Of a stretch of 64,000 nucleotides of DNA, positions 1-9,249 are shown piece by piece. The stretch comes from Ruminococcoides sp052118065 (GTDB lineage: Bacteria > Bacillota > Clostridia > Oscillospirales > Acutalibacteraceae). The first letter of the stretch is position 1. Every line of letters starts with the position of its first letter. Under the pieces are notes generated by a model. That model saw only the letters and a program-made list of their open reading frames with translations. It was not told the DNA's origin and did not search any database. The position numbers and the translations under genes are program-made. The stretch spans positions 21,237-85,236 of the forward strand of contig JBQKHY010000009.1 in the NCBI GenBank assembly GCA_052118065.1. Direction: 5' to 3'.

Positions 1-439
1 GAGTTGACTCTACCTTTTCGGTTTCTATATTCAATTCATCAACATAGTAAATTATAGGGTTAGGATTTCCACCATCTCTATATACAACATAAAACTTTGA
101 GTCAGTTGCAAAAACATCATAAACAGCCTTATCTTTGTAGTCTTTAATCTTTCTTACTGTATTGTTATTAACATCATAGAAATTTATACTTCTATTGTAA
201 TAACTGTTGTAGTAATAAAAACCACCCTTTTCCGGTGACTATATCTCCTTGAATTTTTCTTCACTACTATCAAACAAAATAGCATCACTAGGCATTTTTA
301 CTGCACTGTTTTTAGTTACTGCTTTAGCTGAACCGGTTGTTTTTATAACACTGTTAAAAGTATCTGACAATGGCAAAACCATTGAAGTTACTGCCACTAA
401 AAAAGCAACTAATACTGCAGAAAACTTTTTGACTTTCAT
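1..439 (-). pseudogene. Secreted protein, N-terminal part, frameshifted and cut by the window edge
   Basis: The reading frame starts with a Sec signal peptide (MKVKKFSAVLVAFLVAVTSM) and stops after about 68 codons at position 239. A -1 shift at the five-A run near 246-250 restores an open frame to the window edge, reading IQGDIVTGKGGFYYYNSYYN and then a Tyr-rich beta-repeat-like sequence (FYDVNNNTVRKIKDY, KFYVVYRDGG). I therefore read one gene with one missing A. The repeat style resembles DUF5050/beta-propeller-like secreted proteins, but this is a weak guess. I chose ATG 439 because the AAAGGG ribosome site is then about 8 nt away; ATG 445 is only 2 nt from it. The C-terminus lies outside the window. 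Confidence 0.55.
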
Positions 440-572
440 TTTCATTTCCCTTTCTTAAATAATTTCACATTATCATAATATCACATTAAATAATTATTTT
501 TCTATTGCTTATAATTAGAAATTTTTATAATAATTTTTTGATACATAACGGATTTATTTTACAAAGAAAAAA

Positions 573-589
573 CCTCTCAAAATGAGAGG
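573..589 (-). terminator. Rho-independent terminator of the 1.9-0.6 kb operon
   Basis: CCTCTC/GAGAGG stem with a 5-nt loop. On the minus strand it is followed by a T-run, 25 nt after the stop of the lipoprotein gene. Confidence 0.8.
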
Positions 590-614
590 CTTAATTTTGC
601 TATCAATTCTATTT

Positions 615-998
615 TTACTTTACAACTTCTTCAACTACTTTTGACAAAGCAGAATAATTTTCTGCTGAGATTTTATATACTAAATTTTTATTAGTATTAA
701 CTGTAATGTGATTTTCATTTGCAATAGTAAAGGTATATTCCACTTTACTGTCAATATATCCGTTAATTGAAAATCCACCATCATAATCATTACTGTCACT
801 ACTGCTTTCAGCATTTTTTAAAGATGAAATAACAGTATCTTTTTGGTTAGAATTTAGAGTATATTCTTTTCCCTTATCAGTTACAATAGATAATTTATCT
901 ATCTTGTCAAAATCAACCTTGTCGGTAATTTTACTGCATCCACACATAACAGATATAATCATAACTATCAGTAATATTAGTGTAATTGTTCTTTTCAT
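615..998 (-). CDS. Small hypothetical lipoprotein
   Basis: 127 aa. The N-terminus MKRTITLILLIVMIISVMCGC is a type II signal peptide; the lipobox Cys is C19 or C21, so the product should be lipid-anchored outside the membrane. The mature part is hydrophilic (KITDKVDFDKIDKLSIVTDK) with alternating beta-like segments, and I recognise no family. An AAGGTGA ribosome site sits in front of ATG 998. It is the last gene of a minus-strand operon: the upstream HExxH gene ends only 9 nt before it. Function unknown; it may work with the two upstream membrane/protease-like proteins. Confidence 0.8.
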   Translation of the reverse strand: MKRTITLILLIVMIISVMCGCSKITDKVDFDKIDKLSIVTDKGKEYTLNSNQKDTVISSLKNAESSSDSNDYDGGFSINGYIDSKVEYTFTIANENHITVNTNKNLVYKISAENYSALSKVVEEVVK

Positions 999-1007
999 AA
1001 ATTCACC

Positions 1008-1490
1008 TTATGGTGACTCAACACAATCAGCATATTGCTGAAGAATATAGTCACCGTAATAATCTGCTTCTATTTCTCTATCATCAACAGATTTTTCTAC
1101 TCTATTTATCCATTGATAATAGTGCGTAATTTCATGAGATAATGTATAAATAAAACTTGCTAATGCGTTATCCTTACCTATTTCGTTTAACAAATCTTCA
1201 TAATCACCTGTAGAAATTTTAATATAAGGTTCTGTAAAATAATCATTAGGTTCAAAAAAGCTACCTACTACATAGTCACCATCTTTAGTTTTTACATAGT
1301 CAGTTGCTTTTACATAGATAGGCAACATAATAGGAAATTTATAATTCTTTCTTAACCATTTAGCAAACTTTTTCAATGATTTTTTTACATCATCATTTAC
1401 ATTCTTTTCTATCCTTAAATATATTCCATTTGGAATATTAGCTTTTCCACTAAAATATTCTTGCCAATCTTCTGATAACCAAGGGTTCAA
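1008..1490 (-). CDS. Putative HExxH zinc metallopeptidase-like protein
   Basis: 160 aa with no signal peptide. The motif HEITH at residues 119-123, inside a helix-like segment (FIYTLSHEITHYYQW), is the classic zincin motif, where two His bind zinc and Glu is catalytic. A downstream EIEADYYGDYI segment (E139/E141) could supply the third, glutamate ligand as in gluzincins or DUF-type minimal metallopeptidases. The start is TTG at 1490: GGAG lies 6 nt upstream and no in-frame ATG is better placed. It sits between a membrane protein (24 nt away) and a lipoprotein (9 nt away), so the three are probably co-transcribed. The fold class is fairly clear from the motif; substrate and activity are unknown. 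Confidence 0.7.
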   Translation of the reverse strand: MNPWLSEDWQEYFSGKANIPNGIYLRIEKNVNDDVKKSLKKFAKWLRKNYKFPIMLPIYVKATDYVKTKDGDYVVGSFFEPNDYFTEPYIKISTGDYEDLLNEIGKDNALASFIYTLSHEITHYYQWINRVEKSVDDREIEADYYGDYILQQYADCVESP

Positions 1491-1514
1491 AGCATACTCC
1501 TAAATTAACTAATT

Positions 1515-1925
1515 TTAAACATTCAAATTTTTATGCCTATTATACATTTCAACTGCAATTTTATATAACTGATATACACACATAAAACCAACAACCAATA
1601 TAAATGATGCAAGGTAAAAATACTTACCCAAAAGATATGTAAATGGGTCAGGTAGTTCATTTGTAACTTTTAGATAATACCACTCTGTATATGAATTATC
1701 TAAAAAGTATGCACCTAAAATAACTGCACAGGTCGGTACAACTCTCCATATATTAATTAATGACTTTTGCTTTAAATCACAAGATACATTTGCATAAATC
1801 AAAAACAGTGGTGCTATCCATTGTAAATAAAGTGGTGAAAAATAATCGAAGAAAAACAATGGAACAATAAACAATGCAAATGAAATAACATACATAAGTA
1901 TATTTCTTAAAACTAACCTTTTCAT
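1515..1925 (-). CDS. Four-helix membrane protein, unknown family
   Basis: 136 aa, mostly hydrophobic, with about four membrane segments (around residues 10-28, 32-47, 60-77 and 101-122) and a short charged C-terminal tail (YNRHKNLNV). ATG 1925 is preceded by GAGGTGATTAT. First gene of a three-gene minus-strand operon with the HExxH protein and the lipoprotein. No family recognised. Confidence 0.75.
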   Translation of the reverse strand: MKRLVLRNILMYVISFALFIVPLFFFDYFSPLYLQWIAPLFLIYANVSCDLKQKSLINIWRVVPTCAVILGAYFLDNSYTEWYYLKVTNELPDPFTYLLGKYFYLASFILVVGFMCVYQLYKIAVEMYNRHKNLNV

Positions 1926-2041
1926 ATAATCACCTCATATAATTCTATCATTATAATAAATAAAAATTTACCGTTTTCTACAAGATTATTATATGTTATT
2001 TATTAAACTTTAGCAAGAATTAATATTAACAAGAATAAACT

Positions 2042-2071
2042 AAGCTGACATTACATAAGTAATGTCAGCTT
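2042..2071 (-). terminator. Strong hairpin terminator
   Basis: A 13-bp perfect stem (AAGCTGACATTAC/GTAATGTCAGCTT) with a 4-nt loop, 10 nt after the stop of the 2081 gene. The T-run is better on the plus side, so it may act in both directions. Confidence 0.7.
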
Positions 2072-2080
2072 TTTGATTAA

Positions 2081-4459
2081 TTATTTAACTGTAATTTTGC
2101 ACTTAGCATATTTTTTACTGCCATCTTTTGCAGTAGCGTAAATAAAACAAGTACCTTTTTTCTTTGCAGTTACTTTACCTTTGCTATTAACTGTAGCAAT
2201 CTTAGATTTTGATGTTGTCCATTTTACTGACTTAACATTTGCATTCTTAGGATTTACAGTAGCTTTTAGGGTTACAGTTTTATGTTTAGCATTACCTTTT
2301 ACTTTTAGGATAGCTGAATTTCTGTTTAATTTAACAGATGTTACAGGTTGCTTTACTGTTACCTTAATAGTTGCATATTTTTTACTGCCGTCAAGTGCCA
2401 TTACTTTAATAGTTGCAGTACCTCTACCTTTTGCAGTAATTTTACCTTGTGAATTTACTATTGCTACCTTTGAGTTAGAAGTTGTCCACTTTAACTTTTT
2501 GTTAGTTGCATTAGTTGGACTAACCTTAACTTTAACAGTTGCACTTCTACCATTTAACAAAGTAACTGATTTCTTATTAACTTCAACTTTAGTAACCTTC
2601 TTTACTGTTGGTTTTGTTGGATTAGTAGGTTCGGTTTTAGGATTTACCTTTACCTTAAATGTATCTATATAGTCATAATGCTGTACAGTAACAGTTCTCT
2701 CACCTACTTTGGTAAGGTCATAATCTAAAGTGTAATTTTCAACTACTTTAGAAGTACCGTCCTTGTAATAAACAGTAACTTCAAGACCTGAAATATCTAA
2801 ACCTTCACCTTCAGTATATTCTGTTTTATTAGGTAGCTTTGTTACTGCAATTCTATCAATATTATTGACCTTTATTTTACAAGTTGTTATAACAGGTTCT
2901 TTATCATCAGGATTTTGTACTGAAATTGAAATTGTTGTATCACCAACACTTTTAGCAGTTACTTTACCGTCATTATCCACAGTTGCAACTTCCGGATTAC
3001 TTGAAGTCCACTTAATCTCTGCTTCAGTTCTAACATTTTCAAATGTTGGAACTAAGTAAACAAAATTGTCAACTGTAAGGTTAGCACTTCTTGTGTTGAG
3101 TTTTACATTAGTATTGTGAATTTCGTATGTAGAACCTTTTGATGTATCCCACTTACCGTCAGAATGTAGATAGTACCAATTACCTTTGTATAAATAACCC
3201 GATGGGTCAACTGAAATTCTACTATTACTGTCAACAACATAAATCATATTGTCAAAGTTATCAACACCATCCGGATAAAGGTCACACTCTCCTGCTTTGT
3301 ATCTATCCAGATTAATACTAAAAGTTTGTAAGTTCTTGTTATAATTAGGGTCATAATCGTTACCTATTGGTCTTTTTTCAGAACCCTCAATACCGTTGGT
3401 AAATATAATATTATGTACATTCTCTGCAACATCAATGTAATAAACAACAGAATCATCATCTGTTTTAATAGAAGTAGGTCTCATTATGTAAGAATGTTGC
3501 TGGTCGTAACAAGCATCTTCACCACTCCACCAAAAAGCACAAGCAGTTGCATTGCTAAAATTAAACCACTTTTCCGGCATCGCAAAGAAATATCTCTTTG
3601 ACTTATTGTTTATAGGACCTGTATAAGTACCACCTAAACTTGTAACAAATTCAGATTTTCTCATTTCAGGTGTTACTTCTTTATCATTCACATAAACTCT
3701 AACCTTTAGCTTTGCAGTTAAAACAATTTTTACTGTTGAATTAGGTTCTGTGATAGTTAATAAAGCATTTTCAGAACCGGGATCTTTCTCACCATAATAA
3801 ACATAGCCAGGTTCCCATTGACCATTAGTAGTTACATAAAATTCATATGGTGTACCGTCTGTCTTAGGGTTTACGCCTTTTAATGTAATCTCATAAGAAC
3901 CATCTTGGTTCTTTGTCATCTTGTTTATTTCATTATCTTTTTCCCAGTTTATACCGTTACAAAGACCGGCTTCACCTGCAACATAATGAGTAGTTTCTGT
4001 CGGTACAACCTTGCCCGGTGCATCTACACCATCAACAAGTACTTTTACAAAGCCATCTGTAATTACTTTACCGTCTTTGTTTCTGGTACCCTTTAGAGTT
4101 AAAATAACATCAACTGTTGAATTATCCATTGGTACGGAAAATTCAATATTTTGTGGGTCATTCTCACCAAGATTTGAACCGAAATTAACACTCCAATCAT
4201 GGTCCTCTGTAACCTTGATTGAGTAACAGTCTGACTTAGAAACATTTGTATATGTTTTCTTGTAAGTACCATCCGACTGAACCACCATATCATCAGCTAC
4301 AGTTGTTGGGTCCCATTTTGCACCTAAAAACGGTGCATCACCTACAACTGTATAAGTATGAGTCTTATCAATTGTAGTAGCTGATACTGATAGCCCACCA
4401 AAAATTGAACATACTATTAATAATGATAAAAATACACTAAAGAATTTATTTATTCTCAT
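2081..4459 (-). CDS. Secreted starch-binding/Ig-like surface protein (X25-like, CBM26-like, Big_2)
   Basis: 792 aa from ATG 4459, chosen because GGAGGG lies 6-7 nt upstream; an earlier start adds 13 residues ahead of the signal peptide. Signal peptide MRINKFFSVFLSLLIVCSIF. Then come two related modules of about 110 aa (YTVVGDAPFLGAKWDP...; AGEAGLCNGINWEKDN...) resembling the X25 modules of amylopullulanases. Next is a domain with FSNATACAFWWSGED and HNIIFTNGIEG (CBM26-like, tentative), shared with the 38-40 kb protein. After it come a Big_2 domain, a Big_3/4-like domain, a Thr/Pro linker and two Lys-rich Big_2 domains. No catalytic domain is seen, so it is probably a cell-surface or secreted starch-binding protein. 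The Lys-rich C-terminus may hold the wall electrostatically (inference). Confidence 0.8.
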   Translation of the reverse strand: MRINKFFSVFLSLLIVCSIFGGLSVSATTIDKTHTYTVVGDAPFLGAKWDPTTVADDMVVQSDGTYKKTYTNVSKSDCYSIKVTEDHDWSVNFGSNLGENDPQNIEFSVPMDNSTVDVILTLKGTRNKDGKVITDGFVKVLVDGVDAPGKVVPTETTHYVAGEAGLCNGINWEKDNEINKMTKNQDGSYEITLKGVNPKTDGTPYEFYVTTNGQWEPGYVYYGEKDPGSENALLTITEPNSTVKIVLTAKLKVRVYVNDKEVTPEMRKSEFVTSLGGTYTGPINNKSKRYFFAMPEKWFNFSNATACAFWWSGEDACYDQQHSYIMRPTSIKTDDDSVVYYIDVAENVHNIIFTNGIEGSEKRPIGNDYDPNYNKNLQTFSINLDRYKAGECDLYPDGVDNFDNMIYVVDSNSRISVDPSGYLYKGNWYYLHSDGKWDTSKGSTYEIHNTNVKLNTRSANLTVDNFVYLVPTFENVRTEAEIKWTSSNPEVATVDNDGKVTAKSVGDTTISISVQNPDDKEPVITTCKIKVNNIDRIAVTKLPNKTEYTEGEGLDISGLEVTVYYKDGTSKVVENYTLDYDLTKVGERTVTVQHYDYIDTFKVKVNPKTEPTNPTKPTVKKVTKVEVNKKSVTLLNGRSATVKVKVSPTNATNKKLKWTTSNSKVAIVNSQGKITAKGRGTATIKVMALDGSKKYATIKVTVKQPVTSVKLNRNSAILKVKGNAKHKTVTLKATVNPKNANVKSVKWTTSKSKIATVNSKGKVTAKKKGTCFIYATAKDGSKKYAKCKITVK

Positions 4460-4597
4460 ATGTAGCCCTCCTACATTAATATAGTTATATTTTACCATAA
4501 TATAAAAACTTGTTCAAGAATAATAATACACCAACATTCTTATAATGATTTATGCAATATGCTTAAACTTTTTGAACTATTTTTTAATAGTAAAAGA

Positions 4598-4630
4598 AAA
4601 TCAGATGGCAATATAATCACCATCTGATTT
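4598..4630 (-). terminator. Terminator of the protease-CBM25 gene
   Basis: Perfect 11-bp stem AAATCAGATGG/CCATCTGATTT, 45 nt after the stop at 4675. Confidence 0.75.
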
Positions 4631-4674
4631 CTTAATTGTATATATTCTGTTTTATATGAGGAATATAAAAAGTA

Positions 4675-7600
4675 TTAGTCTGCAATCTTAGTCATATTAC
4701 CATTTGAGAAAGTATATGTACCTTTTTCAAAATGATAGTTCTGACCGTTTCTGCTATCCCAGCTACCGTTACCGTTGTTAAAGCAAACATTTGCATAAGT
4801 TGAAGCACCTAGGTTGATAGTATACTTATGAGTATAAACTGACTTTTCATTAGTTGCAGTCATTGCAACACCCGGTACTGCTGTCCAGTTACCATTACCT
4901 ACCTGATAATGAATATATGGAGTTGAATAACCCTTGTAGTAGATTGTTACTACATTTTCTGATGCTTTATCAACTGTAACTTCAATTGATCTACCGGCAA
5001 TATACTTACCATTGTGCTTAATTTGTAATAGCATTGTATATTTTCCTGCTTCCTTAGGTGTCCAGTTAGCAGTTCTGTCACTATTTGTTGTAAGTGTTTC
5101 TGTCTTATTATCCTTAGTTACTGTATAAGTATAATCCTGATATGTAACAAGTGATGATAGATTCTTAATATCAGCACTGAATTTAACTGTATCATTTACC
5201 TTAACAGCACTACTACTTACATTTAAATTAGCAATATAAGTCTGAGCAACATAAATTTGTCTTGTATCTGTTACTGTTGCACCGGTTGCATCCTTAACTG
5301 TTACTTCATAATTATAGTTACCGATATATTCAGGAATAACTGTACAAGTATTCTTTGTAGAGAATGACTGTAAAACAGTTCTTGTATTGTACTGGTTCAT
5401 TGCAAATTCATACTGATATGGAGCTTTACCACCTGATACATTAACTGACATATTAACATTGTCACAGAATGGGACTGAACCTGTGTTTGAATTAATGTTA
5501 AATTGGTTTATCTTTAGAGGTTGTTTTTCTGCAACTGTAACAGTTTTTTCAGCCATTACAAAATTAGTTGAGCCATAGCTTTCTTTTGAATAAACTCTAA
5601 CCCTATAAGTACCGGATTTGTTAAACTGCCATAAACAACTACTGGCACCTGCATAGTCATAAATTGTAACTTCGTGATTGTTTGAATCTAAATATGTGTA
5701 TTTACTTACAGCATTGGAAGTAGCATTTTTTAATTTAACTTTCATATCTATAAAATCACCAACAGTGATTTTACCATCAGCAGGTGTAATATCAAATGAT
5801 TCAATACCGAATTTATCATCTTCTACCGGAGTAATTACACCGTTCTTGTAAGTATATGTACCCTTGTTGAAACGATAGTTTTTACCATTGTTGCTGTCCC
5901 AATTACCGTTACCGTCATTGAAACATACATTTGCGTAATTCTTATCACCAAGGTTAATTACATACTTATGTGAATAACCGTCTTTTTCGTTAGTTGCAGT
6001 CATTTTGTAACCCGGTGCATTAGTCCATGAACCGTTTTCTACCTGATAGTGAATGTATGGGAATTGATAACCCATATAGTAGATTGTAACTAGATTATCA
6101 GTTGTGTCTTTCTTATTAACAACAAAGTTAACTGTCTTTGTTGCTGACTGACCGGACATATCACCCATATTACAAGTGATTATATAATTACCAGCTTCGG
6201 TTGGTGTCCAATCTACTGAAGTATTGTATGGGTCTTCCAGAGTTTCTACAACATTTCCATCTTTCTTAATCTCATATTTTAAATAATTATATCTACCATA
6301 CTTTGATTGAGAATATTCAATGTCTGCTTTAATATTAATCTTTGTACCAACATACTGTGGAGAAGTTGGTGAAATAACAATATTCTTGATTGTTAATGCA
6401 TTTACCTTAATTGGCTTAAATGTTTTTGTTAGGGTCTTACCATCAGCATCTGTTACCTTAGCAAATACTGTGATGTCACCACCCTTTTTTGCATAAAAAT
6501 TATAATATGGATTAGTAGTTTTTTCTGTCTTTGTATTACCGTCTTGAGTGTAACCAAATTCATATGTATATGGAGTTTTACCACCAGATGCTGTAATATA
6601 GCAACTAACATAACCGTTTACATATGTTGAATCACTAGGTGACACTCCTGCATTATCGATTTTAAATTCTTTCTTTGGTGAAACTGTAACAGTCTTTTCA
6701 GCCATTACATAATCTTTTGCAGTATAGCTTTCTTTTGAATATACTCTTACCTTATATGTACCGGGATAACTAAATTGTTTTTTACAACCTAATGATTGTG
6801 AATAATCATAAATTGTACATTCATTGTTATTAGTGTCAACATAAGTAAACTTATTTACTGCACTATTTGTAGCATTCTTTAGTTTAACATTCATTTCTAC
6901 TGAGTCACCGGCAGTAATGTTGCCATCTTCAGGAGTTAAATCGAATGACTTAATGCCAAATTTATTATCAACTGCAATTGGTGTAATTACACCATTTTTA
7001 AATGTATATGTACCCTTTTTGAACTTATAGTTTTGACCGTTTCTGCTATCCCAATTATTATTACCATCATTGAAACAAACATTAGCATAGTCTGATGTAC
7101 CTAGGTCAATTGTATATGTATGTGTGAAACCATCAACTGTTGTATCAGGTGTCATAGCCTTACCCGGTACTGTAGTCCAGTTACCATCACCTACCTGATA
7201 ATGGATATATGGTGATGAGTAACCTTTGTAGTAAATTGTTACTGCATTCTTTTCAGGGACACCACTACCATTTACAGTAATATCTTTTGAATTACCATTT
7301 AACTTTACTGTACCGTTTAAATCTGACTTATATGTTTTATTGTTATTGTTATCTACAATCTTAACATCTGATACAGATAGTGTACTGTCATCACTTGTAT
7401 CATCAGCAAATTTTAATGTCCAGGTATAGTCACTAACATTATTAGAATTTAGATTTTGTACAATATTACTTAAGTCATATGCAAAATCACCTGTTGAATA
7501 ATTTTTAGTACCATCAAAAGAACAACGATAGTTGCCGTTTTCTTTTTTATAAGATTGGAAAGGTTCTACATTACCTTCATAAGTTTTACCGGTATTTATA

Positions 7601-8793
7601 TTTTTTGCAGTTAGAGCAATACTGACTTCATCACGATACTTAGTGTTTAGTGTGTATTCAAGATTAATATTTGAACAAGCATCAATAGGCTTTACGCTAA
7701 CTCTCATTAAGTCAAAAATAGTAGGTTGATTTAAACGATTTGGTAGAGAGTCGCTAACTGCTGAATCATAATTTAATGCATCATATGAAACCCAAGCAAA
7801 ACCATTGTTTCCATAATTGGTACCCCAAGAATTTACAATTTTGAAAGCACCTTTTTCAGCTTCTTGAATTTTGCCATCACCATTAATATCTACCCAAATA
7901 TCATCGTCATATCCAACAATAGTCATTCTATGGCAACCACTATATCCTGTAGAATAAATAGCGATTTCATCATTAGCATATTTAGTGTTTTCAGGCACTC
8001 TGCTATCTTTTTGAATAGTTTTATTTTCCCAACTAAAAACATATGTTGTGTATGTTACAAGTTCATTATTATTTAGAGCAGCCTTAATTGGAGCAATAAC
8101 TTCACTCTTAGGGTTAGTAATTTTATTATTATATGTATCCAAATAGAATAAATTATAGTTGTTTACTCTGTATTTAGGTGCTTCTGTAAAAGCTTCCTTA
8201 GTTGTTGTCCACTTTGCATTTACAGTTGTATTTGGAGAAGTTTTTAATGAAGGTACTCCAATTCTCTGTGCTAATCTAAAAGCATTAGTAATATCGGCAC
8301 CTGTACTTGCATCTCCTCCGTTTGCAAAGTTATAAATCCATATCGGTGAACAAGTATTATCATGTGTAGCAGTTCTGTTAAGTGCAACATTTTCAGCATA
8401 ACTCATTTGATAATAAATTTCTGCCCATGTTGTACATGAACCTAACGAATGTTGGTTACCGATAGAAGGGAAATACTTACTTTTACTATTATCAAGTGAA
8501 GAAGGATAAGATGTAGCAGGAATATTATTAGCCTGTGTTCTTGGTTTTCCTTCTTCTTTATTTACTATTGAATAGTAATCAGAAATATTTTCAATCTTTG
8601 ATAACTTTGATATTTCCTCTTCTGTTAAAGGTTTACAACCAAGATTATCGTGTTGGTTTGTATTATCTGTAACTGTAGTTTGTGTATTATTTGTTTTATT
8701 TTCAGTTGCAAATGCAGTTAGAACTGAAAAACTTGACACTGTCATCAATACACATAACAATACAGATAACGCTCTCATTGTTTGTTTTCTCAA
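4675..8793 (-). CDS. Secreted papain-family (C1A) cysteine protease with three CBM25 starch-binding modules
   Basis: 1372 aa. TTG 8793 is the likely start: AGGAGG is 7 nt upstream, while the ATG at codon 6 is too far. Signal peptide to about residue 30. The peptidase domain covers about 95-345, with oxyanion Gln114 and nucleophile Cys120 (GNQHSLGSCTTWA), His288 (SGCHRMTIVGYDDD) and Asn321 (KIVNSWGTNYGNNGF). A Ca-loop-like DINGDGKIQEAE lies at about 302-313. CBM25 modules of about 90 aa occur near 516-610, 898-990 and 1278-1372, each with TIYYxGY..PYIHYQV, W and NDGNxNWDS. Between them are repeated Ig/PKD-like modules, one ending VMAEKTVTV twice. Pairing a protease with starch-binding modules suggests attack on protein around starch granules, or processing of proteins at the granule surface (inference). 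Confidence 0.9.
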   Translation of the reverse strand: MRKQTMRALSVLLCVLMTVSSFSVLTAFATENKTNNTQTTVTDNTNQHDNLGCKPLTEEEISKLSKIENISDYYSIVNKEEGKPRTQANNIPATSYPSSLDNSKSKYFPSIGNQHSLGSCTTWAEIYYQMSYAENVALNRTATHDNTCSPIWIYNFANGGDASTGADITNAFRLAQRIGVPSLKTSPNTTVNAKWTTTKEAFTEAPKYRVNNYNLFYLDTYNNKITNPKSEVIAPIKAALNNNELVTYTTYVFSWENKTIQKDSRVPENTKYANDEIAIYSTGYSGCHRMTIVGYDDDIWVDINGDGKIQEAEKGAFKIVNSWGTNYGNNGFAWVSYDALNYDSAVSDSLPNRLNQPTIFDLMRVSVKPIDACSNINLEYTLNTKYRDEVSIALTAKNINTGKTYEGNVEPFQSYKKENGNYRCSFDGTKNYSTGDFAYDLSNIVQNLNSNNVSDYTWTLKFADDTSDDSTLSVSDVKIVDNNNNKTYKSDLNGTVKLNGNSKDITVNGSGVPEKNAVTIYYKGYSSPYIHYQVGDGNWTTVPGKAMTPDTTVDGFTHTYTIDLGTSDYANVCFNDGNNNWDSRNGQNYKFKKGTYTFKNGVITPIAVDNKFGIKSFDLTPEDGNITAGDSVEMNVKLKNATNSAVNKFTYVDTNNNECTIYDYSQSLGCKKQFSYPGTYKVRVYSKESYTAKDYVMAEKTVTVSPKKEFKIDNAGVSPSDSTYVNGYVSCYITASGGKTPYTYEFGYTQDGNTKTEKTTNPYYNFYAKKGGDITVFAKVTDADGKTLTKTFKPIKVNALTIKNIVISPTSPQYVGTKINIKADIEYSQSKYGRYNYLKYEIKKDGNVVETLEDPYNTSVDWTPTEAGNYIITCNMGDMSGQSATKTVNFVVNKKDTTDNLVTIYYMGYQFPYIHYQVENGSWTNAPGYKMTATNEKDGYSHKYVINLGDKNYANVCFNDGNGNWDSNNGKNYRFNKGTYTYKNGVITPVEDDKFGIESFDITPADGKITVGDFIDMKVKLKNATSNAVSKYTYLDSNNHEVTIYDYAGASSCLWQFNKSGTYRVRVYSKESYGSTNFVMAEKTVTVAEKQPLKINQFNINSNTGSVPFCDNVNMSVNVSGGKAPYQYEFAMNQYNTRTVLQSFSTKNTCTVIPEYIGNYNYEVTVKDATGATVTDTRQIYVAQTYIANLNVSSSAVKVNDTVKFSADIKNLSSLVTYQDYTYTVTKDNKTETLTTNSDRTANWTPKEAGKYTMLLQIKHNGKYIAGRSIEVTVDKASENVVTIYYKGYSTPYIHYQVGNGNWTAVPGVAMTATNEKSVYTHKYTINLGASTYANVCFNNGNGSWDSRNGQNYHFEKGTYTFSNGNMTKIAD

Positions 8794-8806
8794 TTTTCTT
8801 CCTCCT

Positions 8807-9249
8807 ATTTGTAGCTTTTGCTACATTTTTGAACTTGCTTTTATACAAATTCTACAATCAATTATAGTGCGTTTTCAAACTTTTTACAACTAAAATTGAA
8901 CAAAAATAAACTTTTCTATAATAAACACTATATTTATTTCAATTCACTTATAGATTTATATACATTTTTATTCTACAATCTTTTATTTATCAAAAAGTTG
9001 TACAAAACATTTTCATATTGTTTGTTTTAAATATCAATATATCATAATTAAAATATAGATATGTCAAATAGCATATATATATTCAATTAATTTATTTAGT
9101 AATAAATTTGCTAAAAATATACAATCGCTATAAATACCGTACAGAAAAAAACATAAATATAAACTTTATTTAATGTAAAAGTACTTTAATTATACAAGGT
9201 ACAATGATATAATTAATTTAAAGATTTATCTTTGAAAGGTGGTGCTATT
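8807..9249. other. Intergenic region between divergent protease and ade genes
   Basis: About 440 bp, very AT-rich and without an open frame. It must hold two divergent promoters; a plausible -10 (TATAAT) for ade lies near 9208-9214. I looked for a purine riboswitch before ade and did not see its conserved core. Confidence 0.5.

Noticed and set aside
240..255. Programmed -1 frameshift in the first gene
   Set aside because: The run is not a canonical X XXY YYZ slippery heptamer in the zero frame and no downstream pseudoknot is evident; a missing A is simpler.
302..313. Dockerin in the C1A protease (DINGDGKIQEAE at residues 302-313; coordinates here are residues, DNA about 7855-7890)
   Set aside because: Only one Ca-loop-like segment, inside the catalytic domain between His and Asn; a dockerin needs two and is a separate domain.
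2181..2672. Long plus-strand open frame opposite the Ig-like protein
   Set aside because: Antisense shadow of the Lys-rich Big_2 coding sequence; hydrophobic low-complexity product, no ribosome site. The same shadows occur at 38324 and 46973.
9060..9249. Purine riboswitch before adenine deaminase
   Set aside because: No conserved junction or loop sequences and no terminator/antiterminator pair are visible.
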